A stretch of DNA of 64,000 nt from Candidatus Vicinibacter proximus (GCA_016713905.1 JADJOE010000001.1:62001-126000), one strand, 5' to 3'. Positions 37,068-46,539 are shown, counted from the first letter of the stretch. Translations and numbers: made by a program. Notes: generated from the sequence alone by a model not told the origin.

Positions 37068-39317
37068 TAAAATCTCCAATTTCGCAAACTTCAACATGAT
37101 TTTCCGCTGTGGGTTGTCAACTTCTCTAAAAAAAATGGTTGCAATTCTATTGTCTGATCCTCCTTCGATGTTCAGCACTTTTCCTTCTCCAAATTTCTGA
37201 TGCAGCACCGTCATACCTGCCTGAATTCCATTCGGATTGCTGGGTTTAAAGTTTGCAAGTCCGGGATGACTGATACTTACAGGTTTTTTCTCTACAAACC
37301 TTACTTTAGGGGAAGCCGGTTCATCAGTCAAAGTAAAAACTGTTGCTCTTGCTGTGTTGTCTTTTTCGAATCTGGCTTCGTCTATTTCTTCAATGAATCG
37401 GCTTGGTTCGTTCATCCTTAAGTTTCCAAAAAAATATCTTGAAGTGGCATAACTCAAGGTCAGAAAATGCTTTGCCCTGGTAATGGCCACATAAAATAAT
37501 CTGCGCTCTTCATCGAGTTGTTCGGGTGATGACATGGACATATAAGATGGAAATAAATTCTCTTCCAAACCACCTACTATGACCGCTTCAAATTCAAGTC
37601 CTTTTGCTGAATGCACGGACATCAACGTAACATAATCGTTACCTTCTTTCTCTTCGTCCAATTGGGTGATTAGGGCGATGGATTGCAGGTAAGACGAAAG
37701 ACTTCTGTCTACAGTGGTATCTCCCAATGCTTCATCATTCTCTGTAAAATCCTTTATACCATCCAGTAAGGCCATCACGTTCTCTAATCTGGAGATTCCT
37801 TCATTCGTTACATCTTGTTTGAGTTCAGAAGACAGTCCTGACATCTTATAGCTGTACATGGCTGCATCGTAAGCATTACTCCTGCGAGACATGTCCTGCA
37901 TCTCGATGATTTGCATGCGGAACATCTGTAACTGTTGACCTATTTTGCCTGCTGCACTGAACGAAGCAAGACTCTCGAATAAGGACAGATTGTGTTCCTT
38001 TGAAAATTCCAACAGCTTATCTACTGTACCATCGCCAATTCCTCTTTTGGGATAATTCACAATTCTTTTAAAGGCCTCATTGTCTTTTGGATTTACGGTC
38101 AGACGCAGATAGGCAAGCAAATCCTTGATCTCCTTACGTTGGTAAAAGGACATTCCACCAAATACTTTATACGGAATATTTAACCGACGCATTTGCTCTT
38201 CAAAAATTCTGGATTGCGCATTGGTCCTGTAAAGGATTCCGATTTCCTTATTCTTTAAATGGTAACTGTTCTTCAGCTCGACAATATAATCCGCTATTCT
38301 TCTTCCTTCCTCATTATCCGAACTTGATTTGATCAACTTGATCTTATGACCTTCTTTTTTATCCGTCCATATTTCTTTTTTAATCTGCCGGACATTGTAT
38401 GTAATCACATCATTTGCCGCTTGTACAATGTGCTCGGAACTTCGGTAGTTTTGTTCGAGTTTAAAAATTTTCACATCCGGAAAATCTGCTTCGAAATCCA
38501 AAATGTTTTTGATGGTCGCTCCACGAAATGAGTAAATACTTTGGGCATCATCCCCAACAATGCAAACATTCCTTTGACTTCCCGGATAGAGCACAATTTT
38601 TTTTAGGATGGCATACTGAAGATAGTTGGTATCCTGGAACTCATCTACCATTACATGCGTAAACTGTTTCCGGTATTTTTCCAGCACATTGTCCGGATTT
38701 TCCTGAAACAGCCTGAACAGTTGAAGTAAGAGATCATCAAAATCCATCGCTCCCGATTGAAGACATTTCTGAACATATCTTTTATACACTGCAGAAGTAT
38801 AGGGCATCTTGTTGATCCGATCCTGCTCAAGCAAATCAGCATCTTTCTCATACATCAGTGGGGTGATGAGATTTGACTTTGCATTTGAAATTCTGGATCT
38901 GAGCGAATTGGCATTGTAGTCCTTTGGATTCAGGTTGAGTTCTTTGATAATCTCAGTTATCAGACTTTTACTGTCATCCGTATCATAAATCGAAAAATCA
39001 GTTGGATAGCCAATTTTAGTTGCCTCCACCCGCAGAATTCTCGCAAAAATAGAGTGGAAAGTTCCGCTCCAAACCTTCCTTGCCTCTCCGGAGGCAACCT
39101 GGCTGATTCTCTCTGTCATTTCTTTAGCCGCCTTGTTGGTAAAAGTCAGCGAAAGTATGTTCCATGGTTTGACACCGGATTCCATCATGTGGGCCAGACG
39201 ATAGGTTAGTACCCTGGTTTTTCCGGAACCCGGTCCTGCAATAACCATTACCGGACCGTCGATTTGTTCGACTGCCGCACGTTGTATGGGGTTGAGTTCA
39301 TCTAAGTAATTGGCCAT
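37062..39317 (-). CDS. UvrD/PcrA-type DNA helicase
   Basis: 751 residues from the ATG at 39317; the frame extends 42 bases further, but MANYLDELNPIQRAAVE is the usual UvrD/PcrA beginning. Superfamily 1A motifs in order: GPGSGKTRVL (Walker A), DEFQDTNYLQY (Walker B/DEXQ), QNYRSSEHI, MSVHSAKGLEF and VAITRAK. It is a 3'-5' helicase in nucleotide-excision and mismatch repair. The C-terminal TILHQKFGEGKVLNIEG-like segment (VLHQKFGEGKVL) is the PcrA RNA-polymerase-binding Tudor-like module. The stop codon lies within an 8-bp repeat array. Confidence 0.96.
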   Translation of the reverse strand: MANYLDELNPIQRAAVEQIDGPVMVIAGPGSGKTRVLTYRLAHMMESGVKPWNILSLTFTNKAAKEMTERISQVASGEARKVWSGTFHSIFARILRVEATKIGYPTDFSIYDTDDSKSLITEIIKELNLNPKDYNANSLRSRISNAKSNLITPLMYEKDADLLEQDRINKMPYTSAVYKRYVQKCLQSGAMDFDDLLLQLFRLFQENPDNVLEKYRKQFTHVMVDEFQDTNYLQYAILKKIVLYPGSQRNVCIVGDDAQSIYSFRGATIKNILDFEADFPDVKIFKLEQNYRSSEHIVQAANDVITYNVRQIKKEIWTDKKEGHKIKLIKSSSDNEEGRRIADYIVELKNSYHLKNKEIGILYRTNAQSRIFEEQMRRLNIPYKVFGGMSFYQRKEIKDLLAYLRLTVNPKDNEAFKRIVNYPKRGIGDGTVDKLLEFSKEHNLSLFESLASFSAAGKIGQQLQMFRMQIIEMQDMSRRSNAYDAAMYSYKMSGLSSELKQDVTNEGISRLENVMALLDGIKDFTENDEALGDTTVDRSLSSYLQSIALITQLDEEKEGNDYVTLMSVHSAKGLEFEAVIVGGLEENLFPSYMSMSSPEQLDEERRLFYVAITRAKHFLTLSYATSRYFFGNLRMNEPSRFIEEIDEARFEKDNTARATVFTLTDEPASPKVRFVEKKPVSISHPGLANFKPSNPNGIQAGMTVLHQKFGEGKVLNIEGGSDNRIATIFFREVDNPQRKIMLKFAKLEILS

Positions 39318-39542
39318 GGGTCTTCTAATAAGGATGCAAGATAAGCCCTGTTCCAACAAAGCGTAAAATGCTAAAAGAAGAAATTTATAAAAATCTAATA
39401 TTCTCCATGGTTTCTGATACCCTTTTTTACTCCTGATTTTGAGGGCTCAGACTCCCTCTACACGCAGAATAAAATCTCCCGGGCCATTGCAGAATTAGAT
39501 CTTTCCCTACTAGTACCTCTTAGATTAATTTTTATAAATATG

Positions 39543-39646
39543 AAATATTTTGGCTTTTTTATTACCAATTCATGTATTTATCCTAAAATAATTAAAATAT
39601 TTTGACTAATATTAACTCAATAACATAATTTAGTCTAAAATATTTT
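39543..39646. promoter_or_regulatory. Three copies of AAATATTTT(n)GAC upstream of glnN
   Basis: AAATATTTTGGC occurs at 39543-39554 and AAAATATTTTGACTA at 39594-39608, and an inverted copy TAGTCTAAAATATTTT occurs at 39631-39646, two bases before the -7 box. The last two form an imperfect inverted repeat with a 22-base spacer. The placement suggests regulator binding sites for nitrogen control; the regulator is unknown. Confidence 0.45.
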
Positions 39647-39647
39647 A

Positions 39648-39655
39648 TATTTTTG
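39648..39655 (+). promoter_or_regulatory. Bacteroidota -7 box for glnN
   Basis: TATTTTTG matches TAnnTTTG, 33 bases before the start at 39688. A candidate -33 element is not clear, and the inverted repeat copy takes up the region where it would lie. Confidence 0.5.
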
Positions 39656-39687
39656 CGCCAGATTTAATAATTTAAAATTATCATTTT

Positions 39688-41880
39688 ATGTCAACTAACC
39701 GCAGCACTGCCTTGAGTCTGTTTCTTTCCAGACCAAAAAATCCCCTTGCAAGGGAAAACAAGAAAATCTCTTCCTATTATGCTGAAAATGTATTCACTGA
39801 AGATAAGTTGAAAGCTTATCTGTCTAACGATGCATACAAGGCATATAGCCAGACTATTTCCCAGGGACAGAAAATCTCACGTCAGCTTGCGGACCAAATT
39901 GCTGCAGCGCTCAAAGCCTGGGCTATGGAAAAAGGCACTACCCACTACACACATTGGTTTCAACCTTTGACTGGTACGACAGCAGAGAAACACGATTCAT
40001 TTTTTACACTAGCCGGTAATGGCAGCGCAGTCGAAAAATTTGATGGAGATGCACTGGTTCAACAAGAACCTGATGCTTCTTCTTTCCCAAGTGGTGGATT
40101 ACGAGCCACTTTTGAGGCTCGAGGTTATACTGCATGGGACCCCATGTCACCGGCATTCATTATGGATATAGCAGGTTCTAAAACGCTTTGTATTCCAACT
40201 GTCTTTATTTCTTATACAGGTGAGGCTCTTGATCATAAAGCACCTTTGATTCGCTCCATTGAAGCTTTGGATAAGGCTGCTACCGGGGTAGCAAGATATT
40301 TTGACCGATTTGTAAATAAGGTTACACCGACTTTGGGATGGGAACAGGAATATTTCCTTATCGACAAAGCCATGTATTATGCTCGACCGGATTTGATGGC
40401 CAGTGGAAGAACTGTGTTTGGAAGAGGACCTGCCAAGGGCCAGCAATTGGAGGATCACTACTTTGGGGCAATCCCTGAAAGGGTTTACTCCTATATGGTA
40501 GACCTTGAAATGGAGTGCCATAAGCTAGGTATACCGGTAAGAACCCGACACAATGAAGTTGCTCCAAGCCAATTTGAATTAGCGCCAATGTTTGAAGTGG
40601 CTAACATTGCTGTAGATCACAATTCATTACTTATGGACTTGATGGATCGTGTTGCCAGAAGACATCATCTCATTGTGCTGCTTCACGAAAAACCATTTGC
40701 CGGAATCAACGGCAGTGGAAAACACAACAACTGGTCTATGAGCACAGACACAGGGACGAATTTATTGGGCCCTGGAAAAACACCTCGGAATAACCTGCAG
40801 TTCCTGACCTTCTTCACCAATACGATTAAGGCAGTATACGATCATGCAGACCTGCTTCGCGCAAGCATTGCGGCAGAAAGCAATGATTACCGATTGGGTG
40901 CCAATGAAGCTCCTCCTGCTATTATCTCTGTTTTTATCGGCGACTATCTCACAAGAGCCCTTGAAGCTATAGAGACCAGGGTTGAAAACGATTTGAAAGA
41001 GGAAGAAGAAAACGACTTGAAACTAGACATCCACAAAATGATACCGGATGTCATGATGGACAACACGGATCGAAACAGGACCTCCCCTTTTGCCTTCACC
41101 GGAAATAAATTTGAATTTCGTGCAGTAGGGTCTTCCGCCAATTGTGCAGATCCAATGATGGTTCTGAATACTATTGTTGCAAACCAATTGAATGATTTCA
41201 AAACAAAAGTGGATAAACACATTGCCGATGGAGAGAAAAAAGATTCTGCCATCCTTAAAGAACTTCGTGAATGTATAAAGTCCTGCAAAAATATTCTTTT
41301 TGAGGGCGATAACTATAGCGAAGCATGGGCTAAGGAAGCTGAAAAAAGAGGTTTGCCTAACATTAAGACGACTCCCCTCGCATTGGATGCAATCACCACT
41401 AAAAAGTCTCATGATTTATTCACTTCCTTAAACATCATGAATGATCGCGAACTTGAAGCCAGACATGAAATTTACCTGGAGAAGTACATTAAAAAAGTAG
41501 AAATCGAATCCAGTCTAATAGAAGAACTGGCACTCAACCAAATTTTACCGGCTTGTATGAGATACCAGACAGAGGTAATGGCAAACTTAAAAAATGCTGC
41601 CGAAGCAGGAGTCCCAAAATCTGCCATGAAAACACAAAATCATATTGTGGAAATCTTGTCAACACATATTGAAGGGATGTATCAGAATATTGAAAAAATG
41701 GTAGCAGAAAGACACAAAGCCCATCAGCAAAAATCAACCCGTGAAACGGCTCTTTATCTTTGTGATAAAGTAAAACCGCTTTTCCTCGAAATAAGATCTC
41801 ATGCCGATGATTTGGAACTTTATGTCGAGGATAAATACTGGCCTCTTCCAAAATACCGGGAAATTCTTTTTAATCGGTAA
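39688..41880 (+). CDS. glnN: Glutamine synthetase type III
   Basis: 730 residues. It forms glutamine from glutamate, ammonia and ATP. The length and sequence fit type III (GlnN), the form typical of Bacteroidota: FEARGYTAWDPMSPAF, GWEQEYFLID (metal-binding Glu), ARTR-like RTRHNEVAPSQFELAP, the nucleotide/glutamate loop NGSGKHNNWSMSTDTG, and FEFRAVGSSANCADPM. Type III enzymes are large hexamer-of-dimers assemblies and are not controlled by adenylylation like type I, so control is probably transcriptional; three repeated upstream motifs support this. A strong terminator follows. Confidence 0.97.
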   Translation: MSTNRSTALSLFLSRPKNPLARENKKISSYYAENVFTEDKLKAYLSNDAYKAYSQTISQGQKISRQLADQIAAALKAWAMEKGTTHYTHWFQPLTGTTAEKHDSFFTLAGNGSAVEKFDGDALVQQEPDASSFPSGGLRATFEARGYTAWDPMSPAFIMDIAGSKTLCIPTVFISYTGEALDHKAPLIRSIEALDKAATGVARYFDRFVNKVTPTLGWEQEYFLIDKAMYYARPDLMASGRTVFGRGPAKGQQLEDHYFGAIPERVYSYMVDLEMECHKLGIPVRTRHNEVAPSQFELAPMFEVANIAVDHNSLLMDLMDRVARRHHLIVLLHEKPFAGINGSGKHNNWSMSTDTGTNLLGPGKTPRNNLQFLTFFTNTIKAVYDHADLLRASIAAESNDYRLGANEAPPAIISVFIGDYLTRALEAIETRVENDLKEEEENDLKLDIHKMIPDVMMDNTDRNRTSPFAFTGNKFEFRAVGSSANCADPMMVLNTIVANQLNDFKTKVDKHIADGEKKDSAILKELRECIKSCKNILFEGDNYSEAWAKEAEKRGLPNIKTTPLALDAITTKKSHDLFTSLNIMNDRELEARHEIYLEKYIKKVEIESSLIEELALNQILPACMRYQTEVMANLKNAAEAGVPKSAMKTQNHIVEILSTHIEGMYQNIEKMVAERHKAHQQKSTRETALYLCDKVKPLFLEIRSHADDLELYVEDKYWPLPKYREILFNR

Positions 41881-41900
41881 AAAGAATACTTAATGGTTAA

Positions 41901-41940
41901 AAATCCCGTGTTCGAGCATTCGAATACGGGATTTTTATTT
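41901..41940 (+). terminator. Rho-independent terminator of glnN
   Basis: AAATCCCGTGTTCGA and TCGAATACGGGATTT pair around a GCAT loop with one mismatch, followed by a T-run at 41932-41940. Confidence 0.85.
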
Positions 41941-41997
41941 AGGAGAGATTGAACATTCATAAAGGCAGTAATTAAGCTTCCTTAAGGATCTTTTGAT

Positions 41998-42123
41998 TTA
42001 GTGCTTATCCAACTGGAAAAGTTTCCTGAAATAAATAATCACAAAAATAAACCAGAAGTATTCAAATGTGAAAAACCAAATAAAGGGATAATCAGAAAAA
42101 ATGGGTTTGTATTCTGTCTTAAA
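41998..42123 (-). pseudogene. Possible membrane-protein fragment
   Basis: A 41-codon open frame with no ATG ends at a TAA (41998-42000). It encodes a strongly hydrophobic, aromatic helix (FIWFFTFEYFWFIFVIIYF) and then a basic tail (RKLFQLDKH). The pattern is that of the last helix of a membrane protein. It sits beside the M23 pseudogene, so it may be the remnant of another decayed gene. Confidence 0.35.
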
Positions 42124-42185
42124 TTAAAATGTTTTATACCCATCGAAAATATTTCCAAACATTAATTACAAACCAATTTAATCAA

Positions 42186-43618
42186 ATGAAAACAAAAATT
42201 ATTCTTCATTGCTGGATACTCTTTTTTACAATAACAGGCGAAAATTATGCCCAAACTGGACATCCTAACTTTGATGAAGTTGGTGGAACTTTTCCTGCCT
42301 TTTACAATGATGCCCTACACCCATGTATCAACGAAACACAATACAGAGAGATTGAATTTTGATGCAATGAAAATATACGGTTGTTTAATGTGAATAAAAA
42401 TCTTTCAAAAGAATCCTCCATCATTACACTTAACTGGTCGCTACAGCCCGCTTCAGATCTTAAGGAGTGCAGTAATTTTACATAAGTGCTCATGTCGACC
42501 ATGATAATGCGTCCGGTTCATTTAAAGATTACAATTGCGGTAATCTCTTTTTTGATTCTCACTGAGGAACGGATATTGCTATAGGTCCATTCCCATTCTA
42601 TAAAATGGATCATGATGCGGTGTAGGTCATTGCTTCAGTTCCTGGTACATTAATAGATAAACACGATGGTGAATTTGATAAAAATTGATCCGGGGTTTCA
42701 AGTAGTGCTAAAGCAAATTATGTTGTAATTCAACATGCAGATGGTTCCAGAGCGATTTACTTCCACATGAAATCCGGCCGAATTACCATTAAAGCCATCG
42801 GGCAAAATACTACCGCCGGGGAGGTAATTGGAATCGTGGGCTGTTCCGGATATTTTTCTGGTCCTCATTTACACTTTGAAGTTTAGTCAGGGAGTACCGT
42901 AAGTACCCTGGTGGATCCTTTTTCGGGTAATTGTAATGCTAAAAACACCCAATCCTGGTGGGCAAACCAAAAATCGTACAAAGAACCTGGTTTAATTCAG
43001 GCTTCAGTCCATACAACTGATGTTGTTATTCCGGCTTGCCCTATGACCGAAATATCTAACCAAACGCAAACGTCTACCTTGCCCTTTCAAGGTCCGGGTC
43101 TTCCTGCAGGTTTTGCTAAATTCTACATCTTTCTGAAAAATGAAACAAATGGCAAAGTCGTTGAAATGAGTATCCTCAATCTCGATAAAACTATTTTCAC
43201 GAGCTGGACCAGAACTTCCAATAACGACTCCAAATTCAGCTTTTGGGGATATTCCAAAAAACGGCCAACTGTACCAGGTCAATATACTTTTACGGCAACT
43301 TATAATGGTAATACCTGCAGTCAAACTTTTGAGGTAAGAGTTCCTTCTGCAAATTCTAATCTGAGTAAGTATTTGCCTAAAGTAGTAATTTGTCCCAATC
43401 CATTCAATTTGTCCGCCACCATTACCGTCCCGAGTGAAAATGAAGTAGTTAACTACACTATCTTAAACAGTATAGGCCTAAAAGTAAAATCCGGGACCTT
43501 TACTTCGGGTAAAACACATGAAATATATAGGGAAGAGCTACTGTCTGTCTTGTATCTTTTATTGCTGGACATTAAAAAAGTACCAATTGGATCTGCCCAG
43601 TTGATTATAGTCGATTAA
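42186..43618 (+). pseudogene. M23 (LytM) peptidase with T9SS domain, disrupted
   Basis: Reading from an ATG at 42186 (signal peptide, MKTKIILHCWILFFTITG), the frame meets a TGA at 42360 but protein-like sequence continues. A missing T in the run near 42477 shifts the frame. After that, residues match the secreted M23 family, interrupted by four more stops: between SH and GTD, between DAV and VIAS, between DKN and SGV, and between HFEV and SGST. Both zinc motifs survive (HxxxD, except that the second position is a stop, and GPHLHFEV). The last 230 codons are open from 42911 and end in a T9SS sorting domain (VVICPNPFNLS). It is a recently inactivated gene for a peptidoglycan-hydrolase-like surface protein. 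Confidence 0.85.
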
Positions 43619-44018
43619 TTCTGGCGTATTTTTTCAGTCTTTAAATGTAATCCTTCATTAGATAAGCCAAATTTAATAACGCAAGAGACGTATTTTCGGC
43701 TGATTTCAGTTAAAATATCGTACATTTGTGATTCTCACCAATACTTCGTGACTGTTTTGTTGCCATTCGTTGCCAGAAGTCTGTAACCCATTGTGACTTA
43801 GATCCAGCAGGACGATTTGGTCTGTGCAAAGAAATGTAGGAACCGATTTTTCCTTTCATGGGTTTGTATAAATATAATAGTAAACTTTAAGTTGATCAAT
43901 TTGTAGCGGCTTTAAATATTTCATGAATTTTAAAGCTTGTCAGGTTAACTTTCCGGGTTTCTATTTATCTAATGTGTTTAAAATTTTAAAACGTCATCAA
44001 TAAAGCTGTTAATTAAAT
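43619..44018. other. 400-base intergenic region upstream of the cold-shock gene
   Basis: It contains TACATTTG at 43721-43728, a TAnnTTTG match on the plus strand that could drive a long leader of the cold-shock gene. A 49-codon ATG open frame on the minus strand (43710-43859) is of doubtful reality. Nothing else is recognisable. Confidence 0.5.
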
Positions 44019-44474
44019 ATGGGTAAATCACAAGAAACTTTTAGTAAAAAGGAAAAAGAGAAAAAAAGAATTAAGAAAAAACAAGACAAAGATCAAAAAA
44101 AAGAAGAGCGTAAAGCCAATGCCGTAAAAGGCAAAACTCTTGAAGAAATGTTTGCCTATGTTGACGAAAATGGAAATATTTCTACGACTCCTCCGGACCC
44201 TAATAAAAAACATGTTTTCAAAAAAGAAGATATGCAGATTAGTGTTTCAAGAACTGAACCTGGCGAACCGGTGGATGTGGTAAGAACAGGAATTGTCACA
44301 TTTTTCAATGATTCAAAAGGTTATGGCTTCATCAAAGACCTGGAAAGTCAGGAAAGTGTGTTTGTACATATCAATGGTCTGGTAGATCGGGTCAAAGAGA
44401 GAGACAAAGTAAAATTTGAAACAGAAAGGGGTCATAAAGGACTTAATGCTGTAAAAGTTACAGTAATAAATTAA
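44019..44474 (+). CDS. Cold-shock domain protein with basic N-terminal extension
   Basis: 151 residues. Residues 1-45 are a very basic, lysine-rich helix (KKEKEKKRIKKKQDKDQKK), and residues about 88-151 are a cold-shock domain with RNP1 KGYGFI and RNP2 VFVHI. The protein binds single-stranded nucleic acid and probably acts as an RNA chaperone. The extended form is common in Bacteroidota. A long 5' leader is typical of cold-shock genes, and the 400-base gap upstream leaves room for one. Confidence 0.93.
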   Translation: MGKSQETFSKKEKEKKRIKKKQDKDQKKEERKANAVKGKTLEEMFAYVDENGNISTTPPDPNKKHVFKKEDMQISVSRTEPGEPVDVVRTGIVTFFNDSKGYGFIKDLESQESVFVHINGLVDRVKERDKVKFETERGHKGLNAVKVTVIN

Positions 44475-44515
44475 TTTTTGTTTTTTGACGGAAATCGTAT
44501 TCAATTTTCTGACGC

Positions 44516-44536
44516 AATTAGATTATAAATCTAATT
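44516..44536 (+). terminator. Weak hairpin after the cold-shock gene
   Basis: AATTAGATT-ATA-AATCTAATT is a perfect 9-bp hairpin 42 bases after the stop. The low G+C makes termination uncertain. Confidence 0.3.
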
Positions 44537-44735
44537 ATTAACTCCAAGGGATTAATTAAATTACGGTCATCACGAGTTGTTAGCTTTCAATAGTTCTACT
44601 ATAAAGATAAGCCTGTCCTTCTCAAAATAATATTAATAAGAGTCCTAGCTTGTTTAGTATTCTGAATTTAGTTTAACAATGAGCCAAGCAAGATTACTAA
44701 TAAGGTAAGGGCCAAAATTTATAAAATTTAATTTT

Positions 44736-44772
44736 AAAAAGGGAGTCATTCTATTGAATGGACTCCCTTTTT
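44736..44772. terminator. Rho-independent terminator, bidirectional
   Basis: AAAAAGGGAGTC and GACTCCCTTTTT pair as a perfect 12-bp stem, with an additional ATTC/GAAT pairing inside. It lies between the cold-shock gene (+) and the convergent gene ending at 44852 (-). Confidence 0.8.
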
Positions 44773-44851
44773 AGTATAGATCATGATGAACTTTCATAAA
44801 AGATTATTCAGTGTGGAAAGATTTACTTCAAACCGGATATAGATACCGGCA

Positions 44852-45538
44852 CTAAAGTAAATCTATCAATCCTTTACAAACATTTTGATATTTCCCACCT
44901 TCGTAATTTAACTGTCTAAAAAGACTAGCTGAAATTTTTCTTCCATCAGGAATCATCAAGGAAGAGATGCCAAAATAAAACTTAACATCATCTTTGAATT
45001 CAGGATTAATAAAGCCAACGGCAAAAGCCAGGTTTTTATTCAACAGGGAAAAGTTACTTGCAGCTGCTCCATATCGACCACTGTATAGTTGGGATAATGC
45101 AAGATAATATCGTGCTACTTTATCTTCCGGATGCGCCTTTGTATAACTATAGAACAATTTCTGTGATTCCACAAAGTTCCAGTTTTCAAACAATTGTACT
45201 CCTTTGTTAAATGATTCGATATCTCTGCAGCTCAATAATTCTAAGCTGGTTTCTGACACCTCAGACTCCAATTGGTTTCTAACCAGTGGTGATTCAAATT
45301 CAACAGTTGTTTCCCCACCATCCACTAAGCAGTTTGAAATAGTATGCTGTACAATATAAGGGAACCTGGTGATCTTATAGTTATTGATGAGACTTACATC
45401 TGGACCATGCGTTGGGCCCGAAGAGCTGAACAAGATTTCAGAACTTGCAGTAAATCCTTTAATTCCCTGCGCTGAAATAAAATTTCCCTGGTGGATAAAA
45501 AGAAGAGTTAATAGTGAAATTAAAAATGCCTTTTTCAT
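44852..45538 (-). CDS. Secreted TPR-like protein of unknown function
   Basis: 228 residues with a signal peptide (LISLLTLLFIHQGNFISAQ). Residues about 25-95 are polar and not recognisable (SSSGPTHGPDVSLINNY). From about residue 105 the sequence is helical with a TPR-like pattern (FNKGVQLFENWNFVESQKLF, then KVARYYLALSQLYSGRYGAA). The helices resemble those after the membrane span of the anti-sigma-like protein at 47133 (KYYLAHAYLKNKQYDKANL). The gene lies beside the sigma/protease block and may be part of it. A strong convergent terminator follows. Confidence 0.75.
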   Translation of the reverse strand: MKKAFLISLLTLLFIHQGNFISAQGIKGFTASSEILFSSSGPTHGPDVSLINNYKITRFPYIVQHTISNCLVDGGETTVEFESPLVRNQLESEVSETSLELLSCRDIESFNKGVQLFENWNFVESQKLFYSYTKAHPEDKVARYYLALSQLYSGRYGAAASNFSLLNKNLAFAVGFINPEFKDDVKFYFGISSLMIPDGRKISASLFRQLNYEGGKYQNVCKGLIDLL

Positions 45539-45711
45539 GATTTGAATAATTTAATTGTTAAAAATAATTTTTAGTTTTTTGCCGGCTGCTTTGTTCTTTA
45601 ACACCCCTTGCAAACAGCTTCATATATATGGTGTAATTATTTTCAAATATTTAAGGTCCACCATGAATTATTTTTATTTTTTTAAAAAACTAAATATGTA
45701 CTATAAAAGAA

Positions 45712-45747
45712 AACTGCGAAAGTGATGCATTCATCACTTTCGCAGTT
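45712..45747 (-). terminator. Strong Rho-independent terminator
   Basis: AACTGCGAAAGTGATG and its exact complement form a perfect 16-bp stem with a 4-base loop (45728-45731). On the minus strand it is followed by a T-rich run, so it ends the gene at 45779-46114. Confidence 0.85.
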
Positions 45748-45778
45748 GTAGGTAAGGAGGTATGCGAGTTATATGATT

Positions 45779-46114
45779 TTATTTTCTGATCTTGTGGAAA
45801 TAAATCCAACATCTTCTGAAACAAGGCTGATTGGATAAGATGATTGGATCGCCACATTGTTTGGAACAAATTTCAAAAATCACTTTGTCGTCAAGCTCTG
45901 TAACCTTAGCTTTAGCAACCCTTTCCTGTGGCTTAGCTTCATTGTCACATTTCGGTTCAATTGATGGTTTGGGAGTTTCAAATTCTAAAGATTTTTGACA
46001 AATGCTACTGATACTGGTAGCCTCAGATAGAAAATGTGACCCATCCATTTGAATGGCCTCTCCAAAAAAAAGTACTAAAGCCAGGTTAACTGAAAATAAG
46101 AATTGCGGTTTCAT
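45779..46114 (-). CDS. Small Cys-containing secreted protein
   Basis: 111 residues from the ATG at 46114. The frame reaches 46177, but those 21 residues precede a good signal peptide (FLFSVNLALVLFFGEAI), so the inner start is preferred. The mature part has five Cys, the last three in the C-terminal third (CSKQCGDP, QPCFRRCW), so disulfides are likely. The middle is charged (PKPSIEPKCDNEAKPQE). I do not recognise a family. It lies between the terminator at 45712 and the sigma-factor operon, in opposite orientation to the latter. Confidence 0.65.
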   Translation of the reverse strand: MKPQFLFSVNLALVLFFGEAIQMDGSHFLSEATSISSICQKSLEFETPKPSIEPKCDNEAKPQERVAKAKVTELDDKVIFEICSKQCGDPIILSNQPCFRRCWIYFHKIRK

Positions 46115-46539
46115 AAAAAATAATTTAAGGATTAAAATTGAAGAATTTTTGCAATGTTTAAGAAGACTCGTTTTCACATTTGAAAATCAAATTACTTCTT
46201 CAAACTTGCTTTCAATCTAATGGTGAACAATGAATGAAAAAATTAAGGATAAGAATAAAAATAATTTTTAGATCCTGTTTTGATATTACTTAGTATTGAA
46301 GAATAGTGAAGAAAACTAATCTATCTATTATATATTTTATCCATGTATTTCGTTCAATATTCCTTATTTAAGAACTATAATTCCCTAATGTCAGAAATTA
46401 ATTCTCCTTCTAATTATATTAAGTTTCTGATAAGTACTTTGAATGATCCCCAATATTACAAGGGTAATACAAAGAAAAAAAAATGACTAATGAGCCTTAA
46501 ATTATTATCTATTTTTACACTGTATAATTAATTGAGCCC
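46115..46539. other. 425-base divergent intergenic region
   Basis: It separates the small secreted protein (minus) from the sigma-factor operon (plus) and must hold both promoters. It is very A/T-rich. I see no exact TAnnTTTG before the sigma gene; TATCTATTTTTACA near 46507 is the closest. An ECF-type promoter may be used instead, but I cannot identify one. Confidence 0.5.

Larger units (their letters stand above)
39318..39687. other. 370-base intergenic region upstream of glutamine synthetase
   Basis: No gene is seen. The right third is very A/T-rich and holds a repeated motif (39543-39646) and a -7 promoter box (39648-39655) for the following gene. The left part carries nothing I recognise. 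Confidence 0.6.
44475..44851. other. 377-base intergenic region with two hairpins
   Basis: There is no gene of useful length. It contains an A/T hairpin at 44516-44536 and a strong terminator at 44736-44772. The 200 bases between them have no assigned function and could be a cold-shock 3' untranslated region or a small RNA; no promoter is evident. Confidence 0.5.

Noticed and set aside
42360..42911. In-frame stops in the M23 gene as programmed readthrough
   Set aside because: A frameshift is present as well, and both TGA and TAG occur at unrelated positions. Decay is simpler.
43710..43859. 49-codon ATG frame on the minus strand
   Set aside because: It is short, has no recognisable family and no clear promoter. 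The composition alone does not support a gene.
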